Source of the DNA: Platanthera guangdongensis | Lineage: Eukaryota; Streptophyta; Magnoliopsida; Asparagales; Orchidaceae | Direction of reading: 5' to 3' | Length of the DNA stretch: 64,000 bases | Assembly (NCBI GenBank): GCA_039583875.1 | Contig: CM077155.1 | Span: 6,684,043-6,748,042, forward strand | Part shown: positions 9,779-19,365 of the stretch, one piece after another | Position numbering within the stretch: the first letter of the stretch is position 1 | Layout: every line of letters starts with the position of its first letter | Program-made: the position numbers and the translations under genes | Notes under the pieces: model-generated | What the model was told of the DNA's origin: nothing | Database searches by the model: none | The model's input: only the letters and a program-made list of their open reading frames with translations

Positions 9779-10446
9779 ACGGTCATTTCCTTCTGATTCT
9801 GTGCGCTCTCTGTTGTTCGCGGCTTGTTTTTCGCATTCTGCGACTTGCTTCGCGACTTGGCTTCTCTCTGTCCGCGCGGCTTGTGTCTATCCGCGCGGCT
9901 TGTTTCTGTCCGCTGCCCTGTTCGCGCGGCTTGCTTCTTCTTCTTCTCTTCTCCTACTGCTCTTTGTCGCAGCGACCTGTTTCCTTGTCGCCGCGCTCTT
10001 TGTTCTTTCCTCCCGCTCCGACTTCCTAGTCGTTGCGGTCTGTCCCTATCCGCGTGTGTTGTCTCTCTACTCGCGGCTTGCTGCTGTGATCTGCCTGACC
10101 GTGCGGGTTGTTCCTTTCTCACCCGCATCTTGGTCGCGGTCACCAGCTCTTTTCCTCCCTTCTGTTCGCTCGGCCTTTTAGTCCGCGCGACCTCTTCCCC
10201 GCTGTACCTTTGACCGCCTTCTCGCAGCTGCTGTGATCTGCCTGACCGTGCGGGTTATTCCTGTCTTACCCGCATCTTGGTCGCGGTCACCTGCTCTTCT
10301 CCTCTCTACTGTTCGCTCGGCCTTTTCAGTCCGCGCGACCTCTTCCCCACTGAGCCTTTGCCTCTTTCAAGCCGCTACTGTTCGCGCGGCTTCGTCTGTT
10401 TTCTAACCGCTTCTGTTCGCGCGGCTTCTTCTGCTTGCCGGGTTCT
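9779..10446 (+). other. Copia-1 leader with a 147 bp direct duplication
   Basis: This is a pyrimidine-rich, untranslated leader. A block of about 125 bp starting CTGCTGTGATCTGCCTGACC at 10081 is repeated at 10228, both ending CCGCGCGACCTCTTCCCC. The open frames here are low-complexity Cys/Ser/Leu strings and are not convincing proteins. A leader of this type would carry packaging signals; that is inference. Confidence 0.8.
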
Positions 10447-11907
10447 ATGACTACCTCCGGTCTCACCACTACTCCTGCTGCTCCTCCTCCTCCTCCTCCT
10501 TCGGGCAACCTTGGCACCGTTTCCAAGCTTGTGGGCTCCAACTATCCCGATTGGAGCGTTTCTTTCACCTTTCTCCTTCGTTCTCAACGCAAGCGTCATC
10601 ACCTCACCGATGACCCTCCTCCTCGCACCTCTTCTGAGTTTGATGACTGGGATGCGAGTGATGCTCTTGTTCGCACCTGGCTGGCCAACAGCCTTTCTGA
10701 TGAGTGCCTTCCCGTCATTCGCCATGATGAGACGGTCAAGGCCGCCTGGCTTCACCTCGCTGCTCTCTATTCTAAGGGGGGCCAGACGTCCCGCATTTAT
10801 ACTCTCTATGCGGACCTCTTCGCCCGCCCTTCCATGTCCCCAGCTGCGGCTTATCAGCAGGTTCAGGCTCTTGGGGCTGAAATCCTCCAGAATCGCCCCT
10901 TCTCCGCGGACTTGGCCGACCAGCACAAACACTTCCAGGAACTCCTGGTTGTTTGTTATCTTCTTCGTCTTCCCGACTCTTATGATATGATCCGCCAGCA
11001 GATCTTGGGTGAGGCGGAATCTCCTACTTTGGATGCCACTGCGGCTCGCATTGCCGTCGTTACTTCGCTCCTCCAGCGGCCTCTGTTGGCCTCCCCCCCT
11101 TCCCAAGACTCCCTTGCTCACCATGCTCAGCGGGGGGGGGGGGGCCCGAGTGGCCGTGGCTCCTCTGGCGGACGGGGTTCCTCCCGGTTCTTCTGCTCTC
11201 ACTGTAGTCGTACTGGCCATACTATTGACCGCTGCTGGCAGAAACATCCTCATCTTCGCCCTTCCGGTGATGCTCCGTCGGCCTCCGCCTCTTCTAGGCC
11301 GTCTGCCTCTGTGGCCACGACGTCAGGTAGTGCCCACGTCGTTACCCAAGGTAAATGGCTGATTGACTCTGGTGCCACCAATCATATGACGGGCAACCCT
11401 CATTGCTTCTCCCGTCTTGAGACCCATGACCGCTTACCCCCAGTTCGTGTGGCGGATGGTTCCCCGTCTCCGGTTCATGGGACGGGCATGGTTCAACTCA
11501 CTCCTTCGCTTTGCTTGGAGGATACCCTCTATGTCCCGAAGTTCCCGTGCAATTTGTTATCAGTTACTACTTTATGCCGGCAACTTCAGTGCTCCGTTTT
11601 ATTCACTCCCACTACTTGTTCTTTTCAGGACCCGAGTACCCAGCAGACGATTGCTACTGGGACTGAGAGCGGCGGCCTCTACTTCCTCGACGATGTTTCC
11701 GCTCTTTCTGCCTACTCCTCCTCCACCGATCTCCTTCAGTGGCATCTTCGTCTTGGACATCCTCCTCCTCGGCTTATTCGTCAGCTTCTGCCCCACTTAC
11801 CTCCCACCAGTTCTCCGCTCAACTGTGATGCGTGTCAGCTTGGCAAACATCATCGCTCCTCCTTCCACCGAAGCACGGCCGTGGCTCCTCTCGCATTTTT
11901 GATCTAG
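10447..11907 (+). pseudogene. Copia-1 gag, protease and pre-integrase region
   Basis: ATG at 10447 is the first in frame after the leader. The product has a gag domain (KLVGSNYPDWSVSF to AARIAVVTSLLQRP), a G/S-rich linker containing a G12-type run near 11130, and a CCHC zinc knuckle (CSHCSRTGHTIDRC, about 11193-11235). The protease active site is LIDSGATNHMTG (about 11362), and the GAG-pre-integrase block contains WHLRLGHPPPRLIRQ and [10 protein letters not shown]. The frame ends at a stop at 11905-11907. A 1 nt frame change near 11866-11880 shifts it away from the integrase frame. Gag packages RNA and protease cuts the polyprotein. Confidence 0.92.
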
Positions 11908-13286
11908 TTCATTCTGATGTATGGGGTCCTGCTCCTACCCTCACAGTTGGTCGGGGCAGTTCCTATTTTGTCACTTTTATCGATGATTTTACTCGATGTA
12001 CCTGGGTGTATCTATTAAAGGATCGCTCTGAACTATTTTCTGTTTGGCAATCTTTTTACTTTATGATTAAGACTCAATTTGCTATTTCTATTAAAATCTT
12101 ATGTTCTGATAATGCCAAGGAATATTTGTCTCATGAGTTCTCCGCGTTCTTTCACCAACACGGCCTCATTCATCAAACGACTTGTGTTTACACCTCCCAA
12201 CAGAATGGGGTGGCGGAGCGTAAAAACCGTCACCTGCTTGATGTTGTGCGTACTCTCATGACGCAGATGCACGTCCCTCGCTCCTACTGGGGCTACGCTG
12301 TGCTCCTCGCTTGCTATCTCATCAATCGCATTCCCTCCACGGTCCTCCACGGCCGGACTCCCTTCTCCCTTCTCTACCCCCACCAGGAACCTTTTCCTCT
12401 TCCTCTCCGTGTATTTGGCTGTACGGCCTTTGTTCACGCTCCCTCCGCTACCCGCGACAAGCTTTCCCCCCGTTCCACCAAGTGTGTCTTTTTGGGGTAC
12501 TCTACCACTCAAAAAGGCTATTGCTGCTTTGACCCCCTTCTCCGCAAGCAGTTTGTCTCCGCAGATGTGACTTTTTTCGAAAATGCTTCCTATTTCTCTC
12601 CTTCCTCTTCTCTTCCTTCTCTTCCTTCTGATGTCTCCGTTCCTTCCACACCTCTCCACGTTTTCCCACCTTCGTCTACTCCTCCACCCACTCCTTCCCA
12701 GTCCGTCTCCCAACCCACCCCTCCACCCTCCTCTCCGCTGTCGTCTCGCTCTAGTCCCGGGCCAGCCTTCTCCGCCACGGACGCTCCGGTCGCTGACGCT
12801 CCTGTCGCCGACGCTCCCGATGATTTGGATGTTCCCATTGCCCTTCGCAAAGGGGTGCGGGCGTGTACTCAACACCCGCTCACGGCTGTTGTTTCTTATG
12901 ATCAGCTGTCTCCTTCTCGCAGGTCTTTTGCCTTGGCTATCTCTGCTACTTCTACTCCCCGTACCTATCAGGAGGCTCTCGCTCTCCCTCATTGGAAGTC
13001 TGCCATGGATGAGGAGATGGCTACTCTTACTGAACGGGGTACCTGGACTCTGGTTCCTCCTCCCGTGGGCACTGATATGGTTGGCTGTCGCTGGGTCTTT
13101 GTTGTGAAGTTTCTCCCCGACGGCACTGTGGATCGCTACAAAGCCCGGCTGGTGGCCAAGGGCTTTACTCAGACTTATGGCGTTGATTACTTTGATACCT
13201 TCTCTCCGGTTGCTCGCCTCAGCACCATCCGGGTTCTCTTTTCTGTGGCTGTTAACCGGCTTGGGATATTTCCCAGCTTGATGTGA
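11832..13286 (+). pseudogene. Copia-1 integrase and N-terminal reverse transcriptase
   Basis: The integrase core runs from [13 protein letters not shown] through [24 protein letters not shown] and [11 protein letters not shown], giving the D-D-E triad. A Pro/Ser-rich linker (about 12600-12830) follows, then RT palm sequence ([35 protein letters not shown]). The frame ends at 13286 because of a 1 nt change near 13262; the next frame resumes with [14 protein letters not shown] 422-codon antisense frame across this stretch is a shadow. Confidence 0.92.
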
Positions 13287-14488
13287 AGAATGCCTTTCTC
13301 TATGGCGATCTTCAGGAGGACGTCTATATGGAGCAACCTCCTGGGTATGTTGCTCAGGGGGAGACACGTGTCTGTCATTTGAAGAAGGCCATTTATGGCC
13401 TAAAGCAGAGCCCTCGGGTATGGTTCGAAAAATTCAGTGGTATTGTGGCAACCATCGGCTTTCAAAGGAGTTCGGCCGATCACTCCTTGTTCATTCGCAA
13501 AACGGCCTCGGGACTGGTGGTTTTGGCTGTATATGTGGATGATATTCTCCTTACTGGTGATGACCGAGATGGGGTGGACTTGACGAAGAAGCACCTCCGT
13601 CAGCACTTGGTCACGAAGGATATGGGCTCCCCAAAATACTTTTTGGGGATAGAAATCTCTCGGAAACCTGACTCCTTGGTTCTCTCTCAACGGAAGTATG
13701 CCCTTGATCTTCTTCGCGAAGCAGGCTTGACAGGTGCCAAACCAGCTCATCTTCCCATGGCTGTTGGAGAAGACAAAACGTGGACGGATGAATCGCCTCC
13801 TCTATCTGATGTCACACGGTACAGACGTTTGGTGGGCAAACTCATCTATCTCACGGTGACTAGACCCGACATCGCCTATGCTGTAGGAAAGGTCAGTCAG
13901 TTTATGCAAGCTCCCAGGGAGTGTCATCTTCAGTCCGCCCTGAAGATTTTAGAGTATATCAAAGCAGCACCGGGCAGAGGGTTACTCTTCTAGAAGAATG
14001 GACATCTGAGGGTTGAGGCCTACTCAGATTCAAGTTACGCAGATGACAAAGGCGATCGTAAATCCACGTCAGGTTTTTATACCTTTGTTGGAGGTAATCT
14101 CGTGAGTTGGAAAAGCAAGAAACAGTCTGTTGTTTCCAAATCCAGTGCCGAAGCAGAATACCGGAGTATGGCGTCAACTACGTGTGAGTTAAAGTGGTTG
14201 CGGGCTCTCATGCTTGACCTGGGCGAGGTATATGATTGTCCTCTCCCTATGTTCTGTGACAACAAGGCCGCTATACACATATCCAGGAATCCGGTCTTCC
14301 ATGAGAGAACGAAGCATATAGAGGTTGACTGTCACTTCATTCGGGAGGAGATTTTGAAGAAACAGATTTGTACTCCTTTTGTCACCTCTGACAAGGAGTT
14401 GGCAGATATCTTCACCAAGCCGGTTTCTACTTCCTTCTTCCGCATTTGTGACAAGCTGGGCATGATTGATATCTATGCTCCAGCTTGA
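13283..14488 (+). pseudogene. Copia-1 C-terminal reverse transcriptase and RNase H with one in-frame stop
   Basis: RT continues with [32 protein letters not shown] and the catalytic YVDDILLTGDD. A TAG at 13991-13993 interrupts APGRGLLF/KNGHLRV. RNase H follows in the same frame: YSDSSYADDKGDRKSTSG, SWKSKKQSVVSKSSAEAEY, FCDNKAAIHISRNPVFHERT and KELADIFTKP. The polyprotein ends TGA at 14486-14488, overlapping the polypurine tract. Everything except the stop looks well preserved. Confidence 0.92.
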
Positions 14489-14495
14489 GGGGGAG
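14487..14495 (+). other. Copia-1 polypurine tract
   Basis: GAGGGGGAG directly abuts the 3' LTR and overlaps the pol stop codon. Confidence 0.88.
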
Positions 14496-14876
14496 TGTTG
14501 AAGTATTAGACCGGGCGGCTTCACGGTCTGTTCCAGCGGTTTGTTGACCAAGCGGTCTGGCGGTCTCTCTGGTGCCTGGAGACCGGGCGGTCTATCGGTC
14601 TACCTCTGCGGCCTGTTCTATCCTGCTGGAGTTGCCGAGCGGTTAGCCCATCTGTCTAACCGCGCGGCCTATGCGGTCTCCATTGTTCTAGCCGCTCAGT
14701 ACTGTAAATGTTTAGTCCCACATTGTTTGTATACTCTCTTTCTTATCTCCTCCATTCTATATAAGGGAGGCCATACCTTTGTAAATGATATCTTTTTTGG
14801 ATAATAAAATTTCAGTTATTCAAAAGTTTATTCGGTTTGTTCTCTACTTTTCGCTTCTTTTCTCTACTTTCTAACA
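14496..14876 (+). repeat. Copia-1 3' LTR
   Basis: This 381 bp copy has the same ends as the 5' LTR and is followed by the TTGGT target duplication. The one difference seen by eye is C for T in GAGTTGCCGAG. Confidence 0.96.
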
Positions 14877-14881
14877 TTGGT

Positions 14882-15230
14882 AAAAATAATTAAAAATATA
14901 CTTTAACCTCAATACGTTCTTTCCACCAATCATCAGATATGTCTATTGTCCCTTTAGTATGATTCCAACCAAGACCGGTCTCATCTCTTTTGAGTTCACG
15001 CCATAATTTTCAATCACGCTTCGGTTGATCTCATTTATTTTCCATTTGTGCCATGCTGTAGTCCAAACTTGCGCGCTCCTTGAAGTTTTTCACCAAATTG
15101 TTCCAACCTTCCTTATTGAAATGAGTGGTGGGTCTTTTATTCCCTAAATCCATCTCTCGGACACAAAAATTACAAAATATGAGACATGTGATGTATCCCA
15201 ATTTGCAGAAATTTCATCCTTTTTGATTTG
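14882..15230 (-). pseudogene. Harbinger Myb/SANT-like protein, N-terminal trihelix part
   Basis: Minus-strand reading gives THFNKEGWNNLVKNFKERA, then LDYSMAQMENKMRS and DRSWLESY, the Myb_DNA-bind_3 (SANT/trihelix) domain carried by PIF/Harbinger elements. Several stops occur. It is the 5' partner of the exon at 8690-9379; the AT-rich stretch between them, now split by Copia-1, has the position of an intron. Confidence 0.7.
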
Positions 15231-16114
15231 TCCATCTATGAGAAAATTTAAGATCAATGCAAATGCTACCACTACAATGACCTAAAACTTCAAAGGAAAA
15301 AATAGTCATTAAACAAAATACCTATAAACATCATACAATCTCTGTTGATACATCATACAAGCTCTATTGAAACAAAATAACTATAATAATATAATTGATA
15401 CATCATGAACATAAACACTTGATTTGTGAAACAAAATAACAGTTATACAAGCTGGATCTCAAAAAATATTGAGAACTGAGATTTTCTAGATCTCAAAAAA
15501 CGTCAAAAACTTGAAATAATGTTGTTGGATCTCAAAAACGTTGCTGAATATGGGTCAAAAAAATGTTGATGGATCTTAAAAATATTGTAACCTAATACAA
15601 GATTTGAGGTTTTCTGCTTGTTTTCAGGGCAGAAATCTACAATAGTGCTTTCAAGAAGATGAAACGCGAGAAAGAGACATTACAGTGCGGTCGAGGTCAG
15701 AAGAAAACATTACAGTGATCTACATTGATCAGAAAATGGGTTTCGATCGGTACCTGAAATGGAGCTCGAGGCTCGTCGGCGTGTAGGGGGACGACGTTCA
15801 CCGGAGAGAATGGAAAATCAAAAGCAATGCTCGCCGGAAGAGGTAGATCGTCGGTGTGTAGGGAAGGAGACCAACGAGCTCGTTGGAAAATCACGCCTAG
15901 GGAGAGTTGAGGGAGAAAAGAGCGAGAAGAAGAAAGCATTGTTGGGTGAATCGCGTAATTTTGAGTCGCAAAAATTTTTTGCGACTCGAATTCGCTAATA
16001 ATACGCGATTTCATAGTGATAACGATTGCAACTGGAGGGGTGCTAGATTTGTTTGGCGCGGCGTTTTGAAAAGCCACGGCCCCCCACGCCCAAAACACGA
16101 CGCCAAATAGAGTC
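15231..16114. other. Right flank of the Harbinger element
   Basis: 15231-15700 is AT-rich with repeated GGATCTCAAAAA words. 15700-16010 is GC-rich, with short open frames that match nothing I recognise. 16010-16114 is the terminal region, ending in CCAAATAGAGTC before TTA. It probably holds the promoter and 5' leader of the minus-strand Harbinger genes. Confidence 0.5.
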
Positions 16115-16117
16115 TTA

Positions 16118-16336
16118 GGCTCTATTTGTTTGGGCGTTTCGCAGCTCCGTTTTGGGCGAACTCCGTCGGAAGGAGGGTAAACAAATGAACCCCCGTCGGC
16201 GTTTGCTCCGTTTCCACCCGCCCGCCTTGAGAAACACCCCAAAAAGCTTCGTTTGGAGCAGCCACCTCCCCCCTCCGGTTCGAACTCTCCATTTCCACCC
16301 GCCGAATCGACCCGCCACAGCTAAAAAAATGAAGCC
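16118..16336. mobile_element. Harbinger-type MITE, 219 bp, TTA target
   Basis: It is flanked by TTA at 16115-16117 and 16337-16339. The ends are GGCTCTATTTGTTT and, on the other strand, GGCTTCATTTTTTT. The interior matches the element at 61143-61361 in reverse orientation at roughly 85 percent by eye, and both are 219 bp long. Its left end resembles the terminal GACTCTATTTGG of the adjacent Harbinger element. Confidence 0.85.
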
Positions 16337-16339
16337 TTA

Positions 16340-16520
16340 GCTTGGCATAGGTCGGTTTGGCGCAATGATGGCAGTTAAAGATTTAGGGTCATTCTTTAAG
16401 GATCATCTAACAAACATCATTCCTTTAAACATAAAAGTGGATGAGTTTCTTAGATGAACATTAACGAATGACAGTTTAACCCTCATGTTCATAACTGCCA
16501 CCACTGTGCCAAATGGAGCC
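16340..16520. mobile_element. Second MITE, imperfect palindrome, TTA target
   Basis: It is flanked by TTA at 16337-16339 (shared with the previous MITE) and 16521-16523. GGTTTGGCGCAATGATGGCA on the left pairs with the reverse complement of the right end (ATTTGGCACAGTGGTGGCAG), and pairing continues inward through GTCATTC. The left terminus carries a few extra bases, so that border is less certain. Confidence 0.7.
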
Positions 16521-16539
16521 TTAGCCTTTATCAGCAGGA

Positions 16540-16622
16540 TACCGGTGCGGGAGCAGCCGTCGGTGCGGGAGCAGCAGCCGGTGCGGGAGCAGCCGCCGGT
16601 GCGGGAGCAGCCGCCGGTGGCG
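16540..16622 (+). repeat. 18 bp minisatellite
   Basis: GGTGCGGGAGCAGCCGCC and close variants are repeated four to five times. In one frame this reads PVREQPPVREQ, but there is no longer gene context. Confidence 0.9.
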
Positions 16623-17103
16623 GGAAAACAAACGCCTCTCCCTCGCTTGGTGTTTGCTCTCACTCTTTCTCTTTACGGAACAGGAAATGACTTCGTTCTC
16701 TGTGGAATGGGAAATGACTTTGTCCTTAGGTAAGAAGAGAAGTTGAAAACTAGCTGAAAACTAGCAATTATATACAGAGATTTTTTATCAGTGGCGACGT
16801 TTATTTGGCAAAATTAGAGCTGTCACAGTTTTGCTTTGATTCTGATTTTATTACGATTGTAAATCAAACCATAGAAGTAATGATTCTTCAAATTAAAACA
16901 AGAAACTTATTTAATTTGACTGATTCTAGTTCTAGCTATAGCATAATTTTAGGAACCATCGTATCAACGATTCTGGTTTCAGTTTGGGTTCCGGTTAAAT
17001 CAGAACCAAAATCAAACTGGTAATTAACGGTTCAGTTCAGTTCTATGTGGTTCAGTCCGGTTCCATTTTTTGTGCCATAGTTTTAATCATTTTATAACTC
17101 TTG
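16623..17103. other. Intergenic DNA without a recognised gene
   Basis: It contains short direct repeats (GGAAATGACTT; GGTTCAGTTCAG/GGTTCAGTCCGG) and no supported coding region. Confidence 0.5.
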
Positions 17104-17640
17104 TTGTGGGTCGCTCAATTTTCCCACAATTTGGAGAATCAAACCGTCGTAGTTAGAGAGTGAGCAAAGCGAGCAAACCGTCAAAAAAGATCCGACCGTA
17201 ATAACAATCGAGATGATTTAGCGTGGAAAACCCGAAAAGAATGAAAAATTACGCTGTCGGATCTGTGTCAGAGAAAAATCATCTAGTTCATTTGTTGTTA
17301 CAAGGGTTATGATTCTCAAAGGTGACAGGACGCCTCTCCGTTTGCCAAACAAAGGCTTAACTCTGGAGCAGGAGCAGTGTCCTAGTTCTGGTTCCAGCCC
17401 TTATGCGCGAGAGGGGAGTGACGCCGCGTGCGCGGGCGGGCGGATGCCGTTGGGCGGGGGGGAGGGATGCCGCGCGCGGGCGGGGGGATGTCGCGCGCGC
17501 GGGAGGATGTCGCGCGTGCTGGGGGAGGCCACGCTAGATGGGAGAGGTCGCACGGCCCGTGTGCGAGGAGAGGTCCCACGTGCTGGGAGAGGCCAAACGG
17601 GCCCAAGCCACATGGGCTCTGTCGCTTAAATATGATTGAT
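17104..17640 (-). repeat. LTR fragment, minus-oriented (family also at 29345 and 59385)
   Basis: TTGTGGGTCGCTC is followed by AGAGAGTGAGCAAAGCGAGC, TTTAGCGTGGAAAACCCG, GGATCTGT, GATTCTCAAAGGTGACAG and CCTCTCCGTTTGCC, in the same order as at 59385-59640. The minus-strand end would be ...CCCACA. The GC-rich part at 17400-17620 has GGGGGATGTCGCGCGCG-type subrepeats, like a U3. No matching second LTR was found. Confidence 0.55.
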
Positions 17641-17826
17641 TCACATTAATTATTATGATTGTGTATTTTTAATGGATAATGTATTTATTTTTTGAAGATA
17701 GTGGTTTGATTTATTATTATTATAATTTTAGTTTTAAGTTTTATTTATACTAATACAATAAGGAAAGTTCGCATTGCTACAATAGTTATCATGGTGTTAT
17801 ATTAGACTTTTCGATTTTACCACGGC

Positions 17827-18190
17827 ATGGGTAGGTCGAAGATGGTTTTACCCCCGCTTCGATTTTTGAAAAAAATATTGCAGTCGGCGACTTATAGTGG
17901 ATGGAGCAGTGTAGAGCAGCTTGATGTTGGGCAGAATCGTCTCATGTGTTTTATTCCTAACGCGGTTTGTAGTTTGCCAAAGCCACACAATTTCACCTTT
18001 TCCGGGAATTTCTTCTCCGATGAGGCGCCAAAATCGGGAGGAGAGGGTAGTGTTGGATGACAGAGCAAATTGCATTCAAGAAATAGTTGGATAGAGGCCA
18101 CCCGGTCAACACACGGCGGCGGCTACGCGATCTTTTGATTGTGTGAAGGCTAAATGTGGTGGAGGTCGATTCCCGTCCCAGCGTCGGCGG
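17827..18190 (+). pseudogene. LRR-extensin (LRX)-like gene fragment
   Basis: EQLDVGQNRLMCFIPNAVCS, then LPKPHNFTFSGNFFSDEAP, match the last leucine-rich repeat of LRX-type cell-wall proteins. After a frame change near 18050, LDDRANCIQEIVG is followed by a stop, then TRSFDCVKAKCGGG, resembling the Cys-containing hinge after the LRRs. LRX proteins act in the wall as peptide receptors; this fragment lacks the signal peptide, most LRRs and the extensin tail. It is a captured or decayed piece. Confidence 0.6.
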
Positions 18191-19365
18191 TATTGAACCC
18201 GCCGCCGACAATGGACGAATCAGGAATGGGGAAAGGAGGAACTCGCCTCCGCCATCGCCTGTTGGAAGGACCACCAAGGGTTAACACAAAGTTCCAACTC
18301 CTCCATTTGGAGGTCACCGTCGAGATTAATTAAGATTACAATTGGTAGAACGATTGCGGTTGTAAAAAAAGTTGTTGTAAATGCCGGTTTGTAAATGGAG
18401 CTATTGAGAACTGGTTGGTGAAAATGAAGATGTGTTTGAATATTCTGCGTTTACAGAGCTGTTCAAAATAAAAAACTGTTTGGTAAAATAGCGTTGAAGT
18501 TTTGTAAATATTTTTTATTACAAAATATTTTCTTTTATATTAATTTTTAATTATTTTTCCTACTAAATATATATATATAAATAAATGGTTAAAATAATAT
18601 ATATATATTATTTTTATTAATATAATCTACTGTTCATACTATATACTTCATAGCATAAGAAATTTATTGTTGCACCACCGCAATGCCTCCGGCTCCCCCT
18701 CGTGCCTCCGCCTTCGCCCGTGCCTCCGCCCTTGCCTTCGCACGGCTTCGCCGCTAGCAGCCTGCTCGGAGCCCGCCGGCGGGATCACCGCCCTCGGCGA
18801 ACCTGTCGGGCCCGGCAAACCCGTTGGGTGCTCCGGGCAGGGCGCTGGCGGCTCCGCCGGCGGTGGCGGACCTAAAAAATATTGTTGTGATGTCGTCGGA
18901 GAAGATGACCTGTCGTCGGAGAAGATGTGATGCCGCCGGAGAAGAAGCGGCGGGATTCCTCCTCGTGGCGACGACGAGGCTGCCCTAGCGCTTCGCCTTA
19001 TTTCCCCTCCCCAAACGTGGTAAAGCGGAGCCTAGCAGCAGGGTTTCGAGCAGCTCGGTTTTGAGCCGTCCAAAACGCGGAGCGGATCGAAAAGTAGGCG
19101 GAAAAACAAATGGTCCAACTCGCCCAACTTCTTCGTTTAGCCAAAACGGACCGGACCAAATGTTGAAACAAATGGGGCCTAAAAAAGTACTCATGACCAT
19201 AAAAATTTTAATAAAAAACTAATAAAAATTATTTTATTAAAAAAAATATAATAAAAAAATATATAATAATTTTAAAGTAATAATAATTTAATAAAAAATC
19301 CGAATACTTTTAAAATAATATATAATAATTTTAAAGTAATAATTTTAAAATAATATGTCAACATC
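18191..19365. other. AT-rich and GC-rich intergenic DNA
   Basis: 18360-18520 has GTTTGGTAAAATAGC-type words common at ends of plant miniature elements. 18540-18660 and 19195-19365 are AT-rich with TAATAATTTTAAAGTAATAA repeats. 18660-19000 is GC-rich with an 87-codon low-complexity frame that I do not accept as a gene. AACAAATGGGGCCTAA near 19168 resembles a miniature-element end without a found partner. Confidence 0.5.

Larger units (their letters stand above)
9384..14876 (+). mobile_element. Copia-1: young Ty1/Copia LTR retrotransposon (5493 bp)
   Basis: It is bounded by TTGGT target duplications at 9379-9383 and 14877-14881. Two 381 bp LTRs (TGTTGAAG ... CTAACA) appear to differ at one base (GAGTTGTCGAG versus GAGTTGCCGAG). 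A tRNA-iMet primer site, a gag-pol region in Copia order (protease, integrase, RT, RNase H) and a polypurine tract are all present. It interrupts the Myb-like gene of the Harbinger element. The near-identical LTRs imply recent insertion, yet gag-pol has two frameshifts and one stop. Confidence 0.97.
7090..16114 (-). mobile_element. Decayed PIF/Harbinger element split by Copia-1
   Basis: Both proteins of a plant PIF/Harbinger element are present on the minus strand: a Myb/SANT-like protein (15230 to 8690, interrupted) and a DDE transposase (8342 to about 7100). The right terminus is placed at 16114, where a sequence reading GACTCTATTTGGCGTCG on the minus strand abuts TTA, the usual 3 bp Harbinger target. 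The left terminus was not identified, so the left limit is approximate. Copia-1 inserted at TTGGT (9379-9383 and 14877-14881). Multiple stops and frameshifts show it is inactive. Confidence 0.75.

Noticed and set aside
9801..10213. Cys/Ser/Leu-rich frames in the Copia-1 leader
   Set aside because: Low-complexity translation of a pyrimidine-rich leader; no gag or known domain, and the duplicated block changes frame.
10375..11253. 292-codon minus-strand frame
   Set aside because: Antisense shadow of Copia-1 gag; Arg-rich and without family resemblance.
12099..13367. 422-codon open frame on the minus strand
   Set aside because: It lies antisense to Copia-1 integrase and RT, has no recognisable domain, and is explained by codon bias of the sense strand.
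18667..18930. 87-codon GC-rich frame
   Set aside because: Low-complexity Pro/Gly/Leu content, no domain and no supporting context.
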